Shown here piece after piece: positions 1-6,870 of a stretch of 10,072 nt of DNA. The stretch spans positions 1 through 10,072 of the forward strand of contig JAEYRU010000034.1 of the NCBI GenBank assembly GCA_023435335.1. The letters run 5' to 3'. A program made the translations under genes and the position numbers. The first letter of the stretch is position 1. Each line of letters opens with the position of its first letter. A model generated the notes under the pieces. The model ran no database searches, had not been told where the DNA came from, and was given only the letters and a program-made list of their open reading frames with translations. Source of the DNA: Pseudomonadota bacterium (GTDB lineage Bacteria; Pseudomonadota; Alphaproteobacteria; Rhizobiales; Rhizobiaceae).

Positions 1-1
1 G

Positions 2-1354
2 CACGAGGGCGCGCGCCAGACGATGAAGGAGCACGGCGCCCTCGTCGTCGCGGGAAGCGACCGCGTGCGCTTCGACCCCGGCATGATCCTCGACATGGTG
101 GCGCATGCGCCGTCGCAGTTCACCCTGCACGCGCGCAATCCCGCGCACGACATCGTCTTCGGCGGCGACGAGCTGATCATCGCGATGATGGGCTCGGCGC
201 CCAACTCCTCCGACATCGACCGCGGCCGGCGTCCCGGCAACCAGGAGGACTACCGGAACTTCCTGAAGCTCGCGCAGGTGCACAAGGTGATCCATGCCAC
301 GGGCGGCTACCCTGTCGAGCCGGTCGACATCCACGCCTCGGTGCGGCATCTCGAGTGCATCCGCGACCTGGCGCTGCTCACCGACAAGCCTTTCCACGTC
401 TACTCGCTCGGCAAGGAGCGCAACGTCGACGGCATCGAGATCGCCCGCATCGCGCGCGGCATCAGCCGCGAGCAGCTCGAGCGCGAGCCGTCCGTCTTCA
501 CCATCATCAACACCAACTCGCCGCTGAAGCTGGACGTGCCGATGATGGAAGGCATCATCCAGATGTCGGCGGCGGGACAGGTGGTGATCGTCACGCCCTT
601 CACGCTGTCGGGCGCGATGGCGCCCGTCACCATCGCCGGCGCGCTCGTCCAGCAGAATGCGGAGGCGCTGGCCGGACTCGCCTTCACGCAGATGGTGCGC
701 AAGGGCGCGCCCGTGGGCTATGGCGGCTTCACCTCCAATGTCGACATGAAGTCCGGGGCGCCGGCCTTCGGCACGCCGGAATACATGAAGGCGCAGCTCG
801 TCGGGGGCCAGCTCGCGCGCCGCTACCGCATCCCCTACCGCACCACCAACGTCTGCGCCGCCAATGCCGTCGACGCCCAAGCCGCCTATGAGAGCGTGTT
901 CTCGCTCTGGGGGGCGATCCAGGGCGGCGCGAACTTCATCCTGCACGGCGCGGGCTGGCTGGAGGGCGGGCTGCGCTGCTCCTACGAGAAGACCATCCTC
1001 GACGTCGACCTGCTCCAGATGGTGGCGGAGTTCCTCGCGCCGCTGGACCTCTCCGAGGACGCGCTCGCAATCGAGGCGATCCGCGATGTCGGCCCGGGCG
1101 GCCATTTCTTCGGCACCGCGCATACCCAGGCGCGCTACAAGACCGCCTTCTATTCCCCCATCCTCTCGGACTGGCGCAATTTCGAGAACTGGCAACTGGC
1201 CGGTAGCCCTACCGCGATCGAGAAGGCAAACCGTGTCTGGAAGGAACGGCTCGCAGCCTGGGAAAAGCCGCCGCTCGACCCGGCCATCCAGCAGGAACTC
1301 GACGAATTCGTCGACCGGCGTATCGCCGAAGGCGGCGCCCCCACGGATTTCTAG
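2..1354 (+). CDS. MttB-superfamily (trimethylamine/betaine-type) methyltransferase, 5'-partial
   Basis: The reading frame is already open at base 2 (HEGARQTMKEHGALVV...), so the gene starts upstream of the window. About 450 residues are present; family members are usually about 500-520, so roughly 60-70 N-terminal residues are missing. The first in-window ATG (23) is internal, not the start. MttB-family TIM-barrel proteins move a methyl group from a methylated amine to a corrinoid protein. Homologues without pyrrolysine include glycine betaine and other betaine demethylases. Recognisable family stretches are the VDIHASVRHLEC region, the NTNSPLKLD segment, TPFTLSGAMAPVTIAGA, and the glycine-rich GGANFILHGAGWLEGGL. 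There is no in-frame TAG inside the protein; TAG is its terminator, so this is a non-pyrrolysine member. It is the first visible gene of the operon, 10 nt before the Rid gene. The substrate is not readable from sequence; a quaternary amine is most likely. No corrinoid protein gene lies in the window. Confidence 0.9.
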   Translation, partial: HEGARQTMKEHGALVVAGSDRVRFDPGMILDMVAHAPSQFTLHARNPAHDIVFGGDELIIAMMGSAPNSSDIDRGRRPGNQEDYRNFLKLAQVHKVIHATGGYPVEPVDIHASVRHLECIRDLALLTDKPFHVYSLGKERNVDGIEIARIARGISREQLEREPSVFTIINTNSPLKLDVPMMEGIIQMSAAGQVVIVTPFTLSGAMAPVTIAGALVQQNAEALAGLAFTQMVRKGAPVGYGGFTSNVDMKSGAPAFGTPEYMKAQLVGGQLARRYRIPYRTTNVCAANAVDAQAAYESVFSLWGAIQGGANFILHGAGWLEGGLRCSYEKTILDVDLLQMVAEFLAPLDLSEDALAIEAIRDVGPGGHFFGTAHTQARYKTAFYSPILSDWRNFENWQLAGSPTAIEKANRVWKERLAAWEKPPLDPAIQQELDEFVDRRIAEGGAPTDF

Positions 1355-1358
1355 GAGG
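1353..1358 (+). promoter_or_regulatory. Ribosome binding site overlapping the mttB-like stop
   Basis: AGGAGG begins within the TAG stop of the upstream methyltransferase and lies 6 nt before the ATG at 1365. This strong Shine-Dalgarno fixes the Rid-family start and indicates translational coupling of the two genes. Confidence 0.8.
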
Positions 1359-1364
1359 GAAACG

Positions 1365-1748
1365 ATGAAGCTGACTCCCATCAACGCCCCCGACGCACCG
1401 CAGCCGCTCGGCGGCTACGTGCAGGCAATGGAGGTCTCCGGCGCCTCGCGCATCCTCTTCGTCAGCGGGCAAATTCCTGCTGATGTCGACGGTTCCGTGC
1501 CCGACGGTTTCGAGGACCAGGCCCGGCTGGCGTGGAGGAATGTGCTGGCGCAGCTCGCCGCCGCCGGCATGGATCTCGACAATCTGGTCAAGGTGACGAT
1601 CTTCCTCTCCGACCGCAAATACATCGACGGCTACCGCAAGGTGCGTCAGGAGGTCCTGCAGGGCCGGCAGATCGGCCTGACCACCATCATCACCGGCATC
1701 TTCGACGAGAAGTGGCTGCTGGAAATCGAGGCTGTCGCTGCCGCCTGA
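1365..1748 (+). CDS. Rid (YjgF/YER057c/UK114) family protein lacking the RidA catalytic arginine
   Basis: This 127-aa protein has the usual length and fold signature of the Rid family: ILFVSGQIPAD (about 30-40), the DNLVKVTIFLSD strand-helix (72-83) and the C-terminal LLEIEAVA strand (118-125). Rid proteins form trimers. RidA members deaminate reactive enamine/imine intermediates and need an arginine (Arg105 in E. coli RidA) just before the last strands. Aligning from the conserved IEIEA motif puts Leu105 here, in RQIGLTTIIT, so that arginine is absent. That fits the Rid4-Rid7 type subgroups, which lack it and have unproven activity, often inside catabolic operons. It sits between the methyltransferase and the FAD/GcvT enzyme, so a role in clearing or converting an amine-pathway intermediate is reasonable but inferred. 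Start choice rests on the strong RBS. Confidence 0.9.
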   Translation: MKLTPINAPDAPQPLGGYVQAMEVSGASRILFVSGQIPADVDGSVPDGFEDQARLAWRNVLAQLAAAGMDLDNLVKVTIFLSDRKYIDGYRKVRQEVLQGRQIGLTTIITGIFDEKWLLEIEAVAAA

Positions 1749-1783
1749 CCTGACTCTGACTCTTCAATCTCGGACGGAACTCC

Positions 1784-4369
1784 ATGAAATCCCATGCAAA
1801 AGCGGTTGTGATTGGCGGTGGCGTAGTAGGCTGCTCGGTGCTCTATCACCTCGCCCGCGCCGGCTGGACCGACGTCATGCTGATCGAGCGCTCGGAACTC
1901 ACCTCCGGCTCGTCCTGGCATGCGGCGGGCGGCTTCCACACGCTGAACGGTGATCCCAACGTCGCGCGGCTGCAGGCCTATACGGTGCAGCTCTACAAGG
2001 AGATCGAGGAGTTGTCGGGCCAGTCCTGCTCGCTGCACCTGACCGGCGGCGTGATGATGGCCGATACGCCCGAACGCATGGATTTCCTGCGGCTCGCCCA
2101 CGCAAAGGGCCGCTACCTCGGCATGGACACGGAACTGATCACGCCCTCGGAGGCGAAGGCAATGTTCCCGCTGATGGACGAGCGCAATTTCGTCGGCGCA
2201 ATGTGGGATCCGGTCGAGGGTCACCTCGACCCATCGGGCACGACGCACGCCTATGCCAAGGCCGCCCGCAAGCTCGGCGCCGAAGTCGTGCTGCGCAACC
2301 GCGTGGTCGAGCTTACGCAGGCTGTTGACGGCACGTGGAACGTCGTGACCGAGCAGGGCACGGTGCGGGCCGAGCACGTGGTCAACTGCGGCGGCCTGTG
2401 GGCACGCGAGGTCGGCCGCATGGTGGGACTGGAGCTGCCGCTGCTCGCCATGGAGCACATGTACCTGCTGACCGAACCGATGCCGGAGGTAGAGGAGTTC
2501 AACGCCCGCACCGGCCGCGAGATGGTCGGCGTGCTCGACTTCAAGGGTGAAATCTATACACGCCAGGAGCGCAACGGCGTGCTGCTCGGCACCTACGAGA
2601 AGGCGTGCAAGCCGTGGTCGCCGGTGAATGCGCCCTGGGACTTCGGCCACGAGCTGCTGCAGCCGGACCTCGACCGCATCGCGCCCTCGCTGGAAGTCGG
2701 CTTCAGGCATTTCCCCGGCATCGAGAAGGCCGGCATCAAGCAGATCATCAACGGCCCCTTCACCTTCGCGCCGGACGGCAACCCGCTGGTCGGACCGGTG
2801 CAGGGCCTCACCAACTTCTGGTGCGCCTGCGCGGTCATGGCCGGCTTCAGCCAGGGCGGCGGCGTCGGGCTGGCGCTGTCCAACTGGATGGTCAACGGCG
2901 ACCCCGGCTTCGATGTCTGGGGCATGGACGTGGCCCGCTTCGGAGAATGGGCCACGCTGCGCTACACCAACGCCAAGGTGCGCGAGAACTATTCGCGCCG
3001 CTTCTCCATCCGTTTCCCGAACGAGGAACTGCCGGCGGCGCGTCCGGCGCAGACGACGCCGCTCTACGACACGATGGTGGCGCAGAATGCGGTGATGGGG
3101 GACAGCTGGGGCCTGGAAACGCCGCTCTGGTTCGCGCCCAAGGGCGTCGAGCCGAAGGACAAGGTGTCCTTCCACCGCTCCAACGATTTCGAGCATGTCG
3201 GCAACGAAGTGCGGAAGACGCGCGAGGGCGTCGGTGTCACCGAGATCGCCAACTTCGCGAAATATGAAGTCAGCGGAAGAGGTTCGGAGGATTTTCTGAA
3301 TCGGCTCATGACCAACCGCATGCCGAAGGCGGGCCGCATCGTGCTCACACCGATGCTCAACGAGTTCGGCAAGCTCATCGGCGACTTCACGATCGCAAAG
3401 GCCCCTGCGGGCGCCAGGGAGGAGGACCGCTTCATCATCTGGGGCTCGTCGGCGGCCCAGAAATACCACATGCGCTGGTTCGAGAAGCACCTGCCGAAAG
3501 ACGGTTCCGTCCGCCTTCACCGCTACGACCAGACGCTGGTCGGCCTCTCCATAGCAGGTCCGAAGAGCCAGGCATTGTTGCAGAAGCTTGTCGACGAGGA
3601 CGTATCGTCCGGATCGTTCCGCTTCATGGATTTCCGCGAGATGGCGGTCGGCGGCGCCCCCTGCATGGTCAACCGCATCACCTACACGGGCGACCTCGGC
3701 TACGAGATCTGGATGCAGCCAGCCTACCAGCGGCTGGTCTACGCCGCGATCAAGGAGGCCGGCGAGGAATTCGGAATCGTCGATTTCGGCATGCGGGCGC
3801 TGCTGTCCATGCGGCTGGAAAAGAACTTCCCGACCTGGTTCCGCGAGTTGCGGCCAATCTACGGCCCGTTCGAGGGTGCGATGGACCGCTTCGTCAAGCT
3901 GGAGAAGAACGATTTCATCGGCCGCGAGGCGGCGGCGAAGGAACACGCGGACGGCCCGAAGCTGCGGCGCGTCTCCTTTGTTGTCGACGCGCTCGACGCC
4001 GACGTAATGGGCGACGAGCCGGTCTGGGCCAAGGTTTCCAAGGATTACGGCACCGTCGACAAGCCGCACGGCTTCGGCGCGCCGCGCTTCGACGAAAGCG
4101 GCAAGGTCGCACGCGGCTCCGAGGCTGCCACCGGCGCATCCGCAGTACGCGGCATCGTCGACGGCGAGTGGCGCGTGGTCGGCTGGATCACCTCGGGCGG
4201 CTACGCCCATCATGTCGGCAAGTCGGTGGCGCAAGGATATGTCCCTACGCCACTCGCCGAGGACGAGAGCGCCGGCCTGTTCGAGATCGAGATACTGGGC
4301 CACCGCCGTCCGGCGCGCATCAATCTCGAACCGCTCTTCGATCCTGCCGGAGAAAAGATGCGGGCCTGA
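1784..4369 (+). CDS. FAD-dependent oxidoreductase fused to GcvT-like folate domain (dimethylglycine/sarcosine dehydrogenase type)
   Basis: This 861-aa two-part enzyme has the full length of the dimethylglycine dehydrogenase/sarcosine dehydrogenase family. The N-terminal DAO-type half (about 1-370) opens with the dinucleotide motif VVIGGGVVGCS (8-18) and an acidic residue ending beta-2 (ERSELTSGSSWHAAGG). His46 in SSWHAAGG matches the histidine that carries FAD covalently in mammalian DMGDH. A short linker domain follows (about 380-430). A GcvT fold then starts near TPLYD (about 425), with TYTGDLGYEIW (633-643) and the RALLSMRLEKNFPTW signature, and ends with a C-terminal barrel (about 725-850). 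The family oxidatively removes an N-methyl group and passes the formaldehyde unit to tetrahydrofolate as 5,10-methylene-THF. There is no signal peptide, so it is cytoplasmic. The ATG has a modest GGACGGA at 1772-1778. Substrate (dimethylglycine, sarcosine, methylproline or similar) cannot be decided from sequence. Confidence 0.9.
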   Translation: MKSHAKAVVIGGGVVGCSVLYHLARAGWTDVMLIERSELTSGSSWHAAGGFHTLNGDPNVARLQAYTVQLYKEIEELSGQSCSLHLTGGVMMADTPERMDFLRLAHAKGRYLGMDTELITPSEAKAMFPLMDERNFVGAMWDPVEGHLDPSGTTHAYAKAARKLGAEVVLRNRVVELTQAVDGTWNVVTEQGTVRAEHVVNCGGLWAREVGRMVGLELPLLAMEHMYLLTEPMPEVEEFNARTGREMVGVLDFKGEIYTRQERNGVLLGTYEKACKPWSPVNAPWDFGHELLQPDLDRIAPSLEVGFRHFPGIEKAGIKQIINGPFTFAPDGNPLVGPVQGLTNFWCACAVMAGFSQGGGVGLALSNWMVNGDPGFDVWGMDVARFGEWATLRYTNAKVRENYSRRFSIRFPNEELPAARPAQTTPLYDTMVAQNAVMGDSWGLETPLWFAPKGVEPKDKVSFHRSNDFEHVGNEVRKTREGVGVTEIANFAKYEVSGRGSEDFLNRLMTNRMPKAGRIVLTPMLNEFGKLIGDFTIAKAPAGAREEDRFIIWGSSAAQKYHMRWFEKHLPKDGSVRLHRYDQTLVGLSIAGPKSQALLQKLVDEDVSSGSFRFMDFREMAVGGAPCMVNRITYTGDLGYEIWMQPAYQRLVYAAIKEAGEEFGIVDFGMRALLSMRLEKNFPTWFRELRPIYGPFEGAMDRFVKLEKNDFIGREAAAKEHADGPKLRRVSFVVDALDADVMGDEPVWAKVSKDYGTVDKPHGFGAPRFDESGKVARGSEAATGASAVRGIVDGEWRVVGWITSGGYAHHVGKSVAQGYVPTPLAEDESAGLFEIEILGHRRPARINLEPLFDPAGEKMRA

Positions 4370-4439
4370 ACATACAGAGCTTGACCCGCACCGCGTTCGC
4401 ACAGACCTTGCCGCCCGGCATCTTGGAGAGGACACGCGG

Positions 4440-5213
4440 ATGGAGAACCTGAGGATCCCGGACATCGCCGGCAAGGCGGTCTTCATAACCGGCGCGTCGA
4501 CGGGCATCGGCGCGGCTCTTGCCCGCGCCTTCGCGGCGCTCGGCGCGAGGCTTGCACTGCACTACAATGCGAGCGTCGACGCCGCCGAGGTGCTGGCCGC
4601 GGAGATATCGGCGGGCGGCGGCACGGTCCATCTCGTCAGGGCAGACTACTCGAAGTCGGCCGACGTCAGCCGTTCGGTGGAAGAGGCTGCCGCCGCGCTG
4701 GGCGGGCTCGACGGGCTGATCAACAACGCCGGCGGCATGGTGCGCCGCGTCGCTTACGAGAGCGCGACCGACAAGGACTATGACGATATCATGGACCTCA
4801 ACGCGCGCTCCGTGGTCACGGCGTCGAAGGCCGCGATCCCGCACCTGAAGAAGAACGGCGGCTTCATCATCAACACGACTTCCATCGCGGCGCGCAACGG
4901 CGCCATCGGCGGTGCCGGGCTGTACGGCTCGTCAAAGGCATTCGTATCGAATGTCACCCGAGGCATGGCGAAGGAATTGATTCCGTTCGGCATCCGCGTG
5001 AACGCTGTTGCGCCCGGCGTGATCACCACCGCCTTCCATGAACGCTATTCCACGCCGGCCCAGCTGCAGGCCGCGCTTGGCGGCATTCCGCAGGGCCGCC
5101 TGGGCGTCGCCGAGGATTGCGTCGGCGCCTACCTCTTCCTCGCCTCCCCCTCGCTTTCCGGCTACATCATCGGCCAGGTGATCGAGGTGAATGGTGGACA
5201 GCTGATGCCATAA
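4440..5213 (+). CDS. Short-chain dehydrogenase/reductase (SDR) family oxidoreductase
   Basis: A 257-aa classical SDR. It shows the Rossmann cofactor motif TGASTGIG (17-24), NNAG (95-98), and the catalytic tetrad Asn121, Ser148 (NTTSIAA), Tyr162 and Lys166 (LYGSSK), followed by the family's VNAVAPGVITT and a C-terminal YIIGQVIEVNGG. The frame is open upstream to 4212, but the ATG at 4440 is preferred: it has GGAGAGG 8 nt upstream, begins just before the family's usual N-terminus, and clears the preceding gene. The end of beta-2 (LALHYNA) has no acidic residue, which leans towards NADP(H); this is a weak inference. It lies 70 nt after the FAD/GcvT gene and 18 nt before dddP, so it is probably co-transcribed. 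A plausible job is oxidation or reduction of a hydroxyacid or semialdehyde made by the pathway, but the substrate is unknown. Confidence 0.92.
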   Translation: MENLRIPDIAGKAVFITGASTGIGAALARAFAALGARLALHYNASVDAAEVLAAEISAGGGTVHLVRADYSKSADVSRSVEEAAAALGGLDGLINNAGGMVRRVAYESATDKDYDDIMDLNARSVVTASKAAIPHLKKNGGFIINTTSIAARNGAIGGAGLYGSSKAFVSNVTRGMAKELIPFGIRVNAVAPGVITTAFHERYSTPAQLQAALGGIPQGRLGVAEDCVGAYLFLASPSLSGYIIGQVIEVNGGQLMP

Positions 5214-5231
5214 GGGCGACCGGGAGGCGGC

Positions 5232-6611
5232 ATGGACAGCGGCATCGGCGGGATTTTCGGACGACACCGCAAGATCATGCCGTTGCTGCCGGGTGACCAC
5301 GCTGCGCCGGCCGATGTCGCGCGGCTCGAACAGGAGGCGCGCGAAAGGGCCGCCGCCCTCAATCAGCATGTGCTGGGCTTCGGCGCGGTCGCAGAGGCCG
5401 AATGGCGCGCCGCCGGCATCCCCGATCCCGACCTGCCCGCGATGCGCCGCTACCGCCTTCAGCGCATCCGCGCCGAGCTTGCCCGCCGCGACTGTGGCGG
5501 ACTGATTGTCTACGACCCGATCAATATCCGCTACGCAACCGATTCGACCAACATGCAGCTCTGGGTGACGCACAACGCCGCCCGCTTCTGCTTCGTCGCC
5601 ACCGACGGCCCGGTGATCCTCTACGACTATCACCACAGCGAGCATCTGTCGGACCATGCCGGCATGGTGGACGAGGTGCGGCCCGCTCTATCGACCATCT
5701 ACATGTATGGCGGCGAACTGATCGAGCAGCGCGTGGCCCGCTGGGCTGACGAGGTCGCGTCCGTGGTTGCCGAGTATTGCGGCGGCAACCGCCGCATCGC
5801 CATCGACTATCTGCAACCCGCCGCACACGCAGCGCTGGTTGCGCGCGGAATCACGATCAGGGATGGGCAGCAGGTCATCGAGCGAGCGCGCGTCATCAAG
5901 TCGCCCGATGAACTGCTGTGCATGCGCCGCGCGATTGTCTCCTGTGAGGCGGCGATGGGCGAAATGGAGGCCGGGCTGAAACCCGGGATCAGCGAGAACG
6001 AGCTGTGGGCGCTGCTTCACCGCGGCAACATTGCGCGCGGCGGCGAGTGGATCGAGACGCGGCTGCTTGCGTCCGGTCCGCGCACCAATCCGTGGTTCCA
6101 GGAATGCTCGGCCCGCATCGTGGAAGACGGCGATCTCGTCGCCTTCGACACCGATCTCATCGGGCCATACGGCTTCTGCGCCGACATCTCCCGTACCTGG
6201 CTCGCGGGTGACGGCAGCCCGAACGACGAGCAGCGCGACCTCTACGCCATCGCCGGCGACCAGGTGGCATACAACATGGACCTGGTGAGGCCGGGAATGA
6301 GCCTGCGCGAATTGTGGGAGAAGGCGCGGCTTCCGCCGCATGATTGCCTGCCCAACCGTTACGGCTGCCTCTATCACGGCGCCGGACTGTGCGACGAATA
6401 CCCCACTGTGCCCTACCCGCAGGACGTGGATTCCGGCACGCCCGGCGACGAGATCATCGAGCCGGGCATGGTGCTGTGCGTGGAGAGCTACACCGGCCGG
6501 CTCGGCGGGCGGGAAGGCGTCAAACTGGAGGAACAGGTCCTCATAACGCAGACCGGCTACGAAAAACTCTCGACCTACCCGCTCGACCCGCGCCTCGGCG
6601 GTGTCGTCTAG
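5232..6611 (+). CDS. dddP: DddP-type dimethylsulfoniopropionate (DMSP) lyase, M24 metallopeptidase fold
   Basis: This 459-aa protein has the pita-bread M24 fold (creatinase/aminopeptidase P) and the hallmarks of DddP, which cleaves DMSP to dimethyl sulfide and acrylate. Recognised DddP stretches include IRYATDSTNMQLW (99-111), RGGEWIETRLLASGPRTNPW (269-288) and YGCLYHGAGLCDE (377-389). The metal ligands are Asp306, Asp308, Asp318, His382, Glu418 and Glu433. As I remember the Ruegeria lacuscaerulensis enzyme, its ligands are D295, D297, D307, H371, E406 and E421, a constant offset of 11-12. The active-site Tyr366 and Asp377 equivalents (Tyr377, Asp388) are also present. The N-terminal RKI...GD segment matches DddP and supports the ATG at 5232, which has GGGAGG 4 nt upstream. 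It is last in the operon. The alternative is a DddP-like hydrolase acting on a betaine or creatine-like compound. Family assignment is strong; the actual substrate is inferred. Confidence 0.85.
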   Translation: MDSGIGGIFGRHRKIMPLLPGDHAAPADVARLEQEARERAAALNQHVLGFGAVAEAEWRAAGIPDPDLPAMRRYRLQRIRAELARRDCGGLIVYDPINIRYATDSTNMQLWVTHNAARFCFVATDGPVILYDYHHSEHLSDHAGMVDEVRPALSTIYMYGGELIEQRVARWADEVASVVAEYCGGNRRIAIDYLQPAAHAALVARGITIRDGQQVIERARVIKSPDELLCMRRAIVSCEAAMGEMEAGLKPGISENELWALLHRGNIARGGEWIETRLLASGPRTNPWFQECSARIVEDGDLVAFDTDLIGPYGFCADISRTWLAGDGSPNDEQRDLYAIAGDQVAYNMDLVRPGMSLRELWEKARLPPHDCLPNRYGCLYHGAGLCDEYPTVPYPQDVDSGTPGDEIIEPGMVLCVESYTGRLGGREGVKLEEQVLITQTGYEKLSTYPLDPRLGGVV

Positions 6612-6805
6612 CCGGAAGCGTCTTCACGCTCGCGCCGCGCGCGCTGCGACGGGGTGTCCTCGTAGAGTTCCTGCACGGCCTCGTGCTGCTCCGCCTTTTC
6701 CCGCGATGTCAGGCGGCGCCGTTTCGTGTAGGCGTAGAGGATTGCGGCACCCAGTATCACCGGGCCGAGCGCTACGGCGAAAAGCCATCCCAGATTCTCG
6801 ATCAT
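6608..6805 (-). CDS. Small single-span membrane protein, hypothetical
   Basis: This 65-aa protein has one hydrophobic segment (about residues 6-26, LGWLFAVALGPVILGAAILYA), then TKRRR and a highly charged C-terminal tail rich in Glu, Arg and Lys. By the positive-inside rule the tail should be cytoplasmic. I recognise no named family. An AAGGAG Shine-Dalgarno about 7 nt upstream of the ATG supports it as a real gene. It follows the PhnD-like gene by 65 nt on the same strand, so it may be the last gene of the desaturase operon. Its TAG stop overlaps the TAG of dddP on the opposite strand through a shared CTAG. Function unknown. Confidence 0.7.
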   Translation of the reverse strand: MIENLGWLFAVALGPVILGAAILYAYTKRRRLTSREKAEQHEAVQELYEDTPSQRARREREDASG

Positions 6806-6809
6806 GACG

Positions 6810-6829
6810 GTTCTCCTTGTCGGGAGAAC
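6810..6829 (-). promoter_or_regulatory. Perfect hairpin enclosing the RBS of the small membrane protein
   Basis: Read on the - strand, a 7-bp perfect inverted repeat, GTTCTCC and GGAGAAC, encloses a 6-nt loop (CGACAA) and ends 4 nt before the ATG at 6805. The right arm contains the GGAG of the Shine-Dalgarno, so folding would sequester it. This could tune translation of the 65-aa protein. It may also be incidental. Confidence 0.45.
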
Positions 6830-6833
6830 GCAG

Positions 6834-6863
6834 CCGGCCGTTTCTACGTTCCGTCTCGGCCGG
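6834..6863 (-). terminator. GC-rich hairpin just after the PhnD-like gene
   Basis: A perfect 7-bp inverted repeat (CCGGCCG / CGGCCGG) with a 16-nt loop lies 7 nt beyond the stop of the PhnD-like gene. There is no following T-run in the - direction, so it is not a standard intrinsic terminator. It could be a weak attenuator or an mRNA 3'-end stabiliser between that gene and the small membrane protein gene. Confidence 0.35.
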
Positions 6864-6870
6864 ATCGAAG

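Noticed and set aside
23..25. ATG at 23 as the true start of the methyltransferase.
   Set aside because: The frame continues upstream with family-like sequence (EGARQTMKEHGA) to the window edge, and the protein would be short of the family length.
4212..4439. An N-terminal extension of the SDR frame back to 4212.
   Set aside because: It overlaps the end of the preceding gene, has Arg/Ser-rich out-of-frame composition, and the ATG at 4440 has a good Shine-Dalgarno and starts at the normal SDR N-terminus.
1646..4507. A 953-codon open frame on the - strand opposite the FAD/GcvT gene.
   Set aside because: It mirrors the whole length of a clearly recognised gene. Long antisense frames arise in GC-rich genomes with strong third-position bias. 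The translation is His/Arg/Ala-rich with no recognisable domain.
6612..6720. An intrinsic terminator for the dddP operon just after its stop.
   Set aside because: No GC stem followed by a T-run is present, and the region is coding on the opposite strand.
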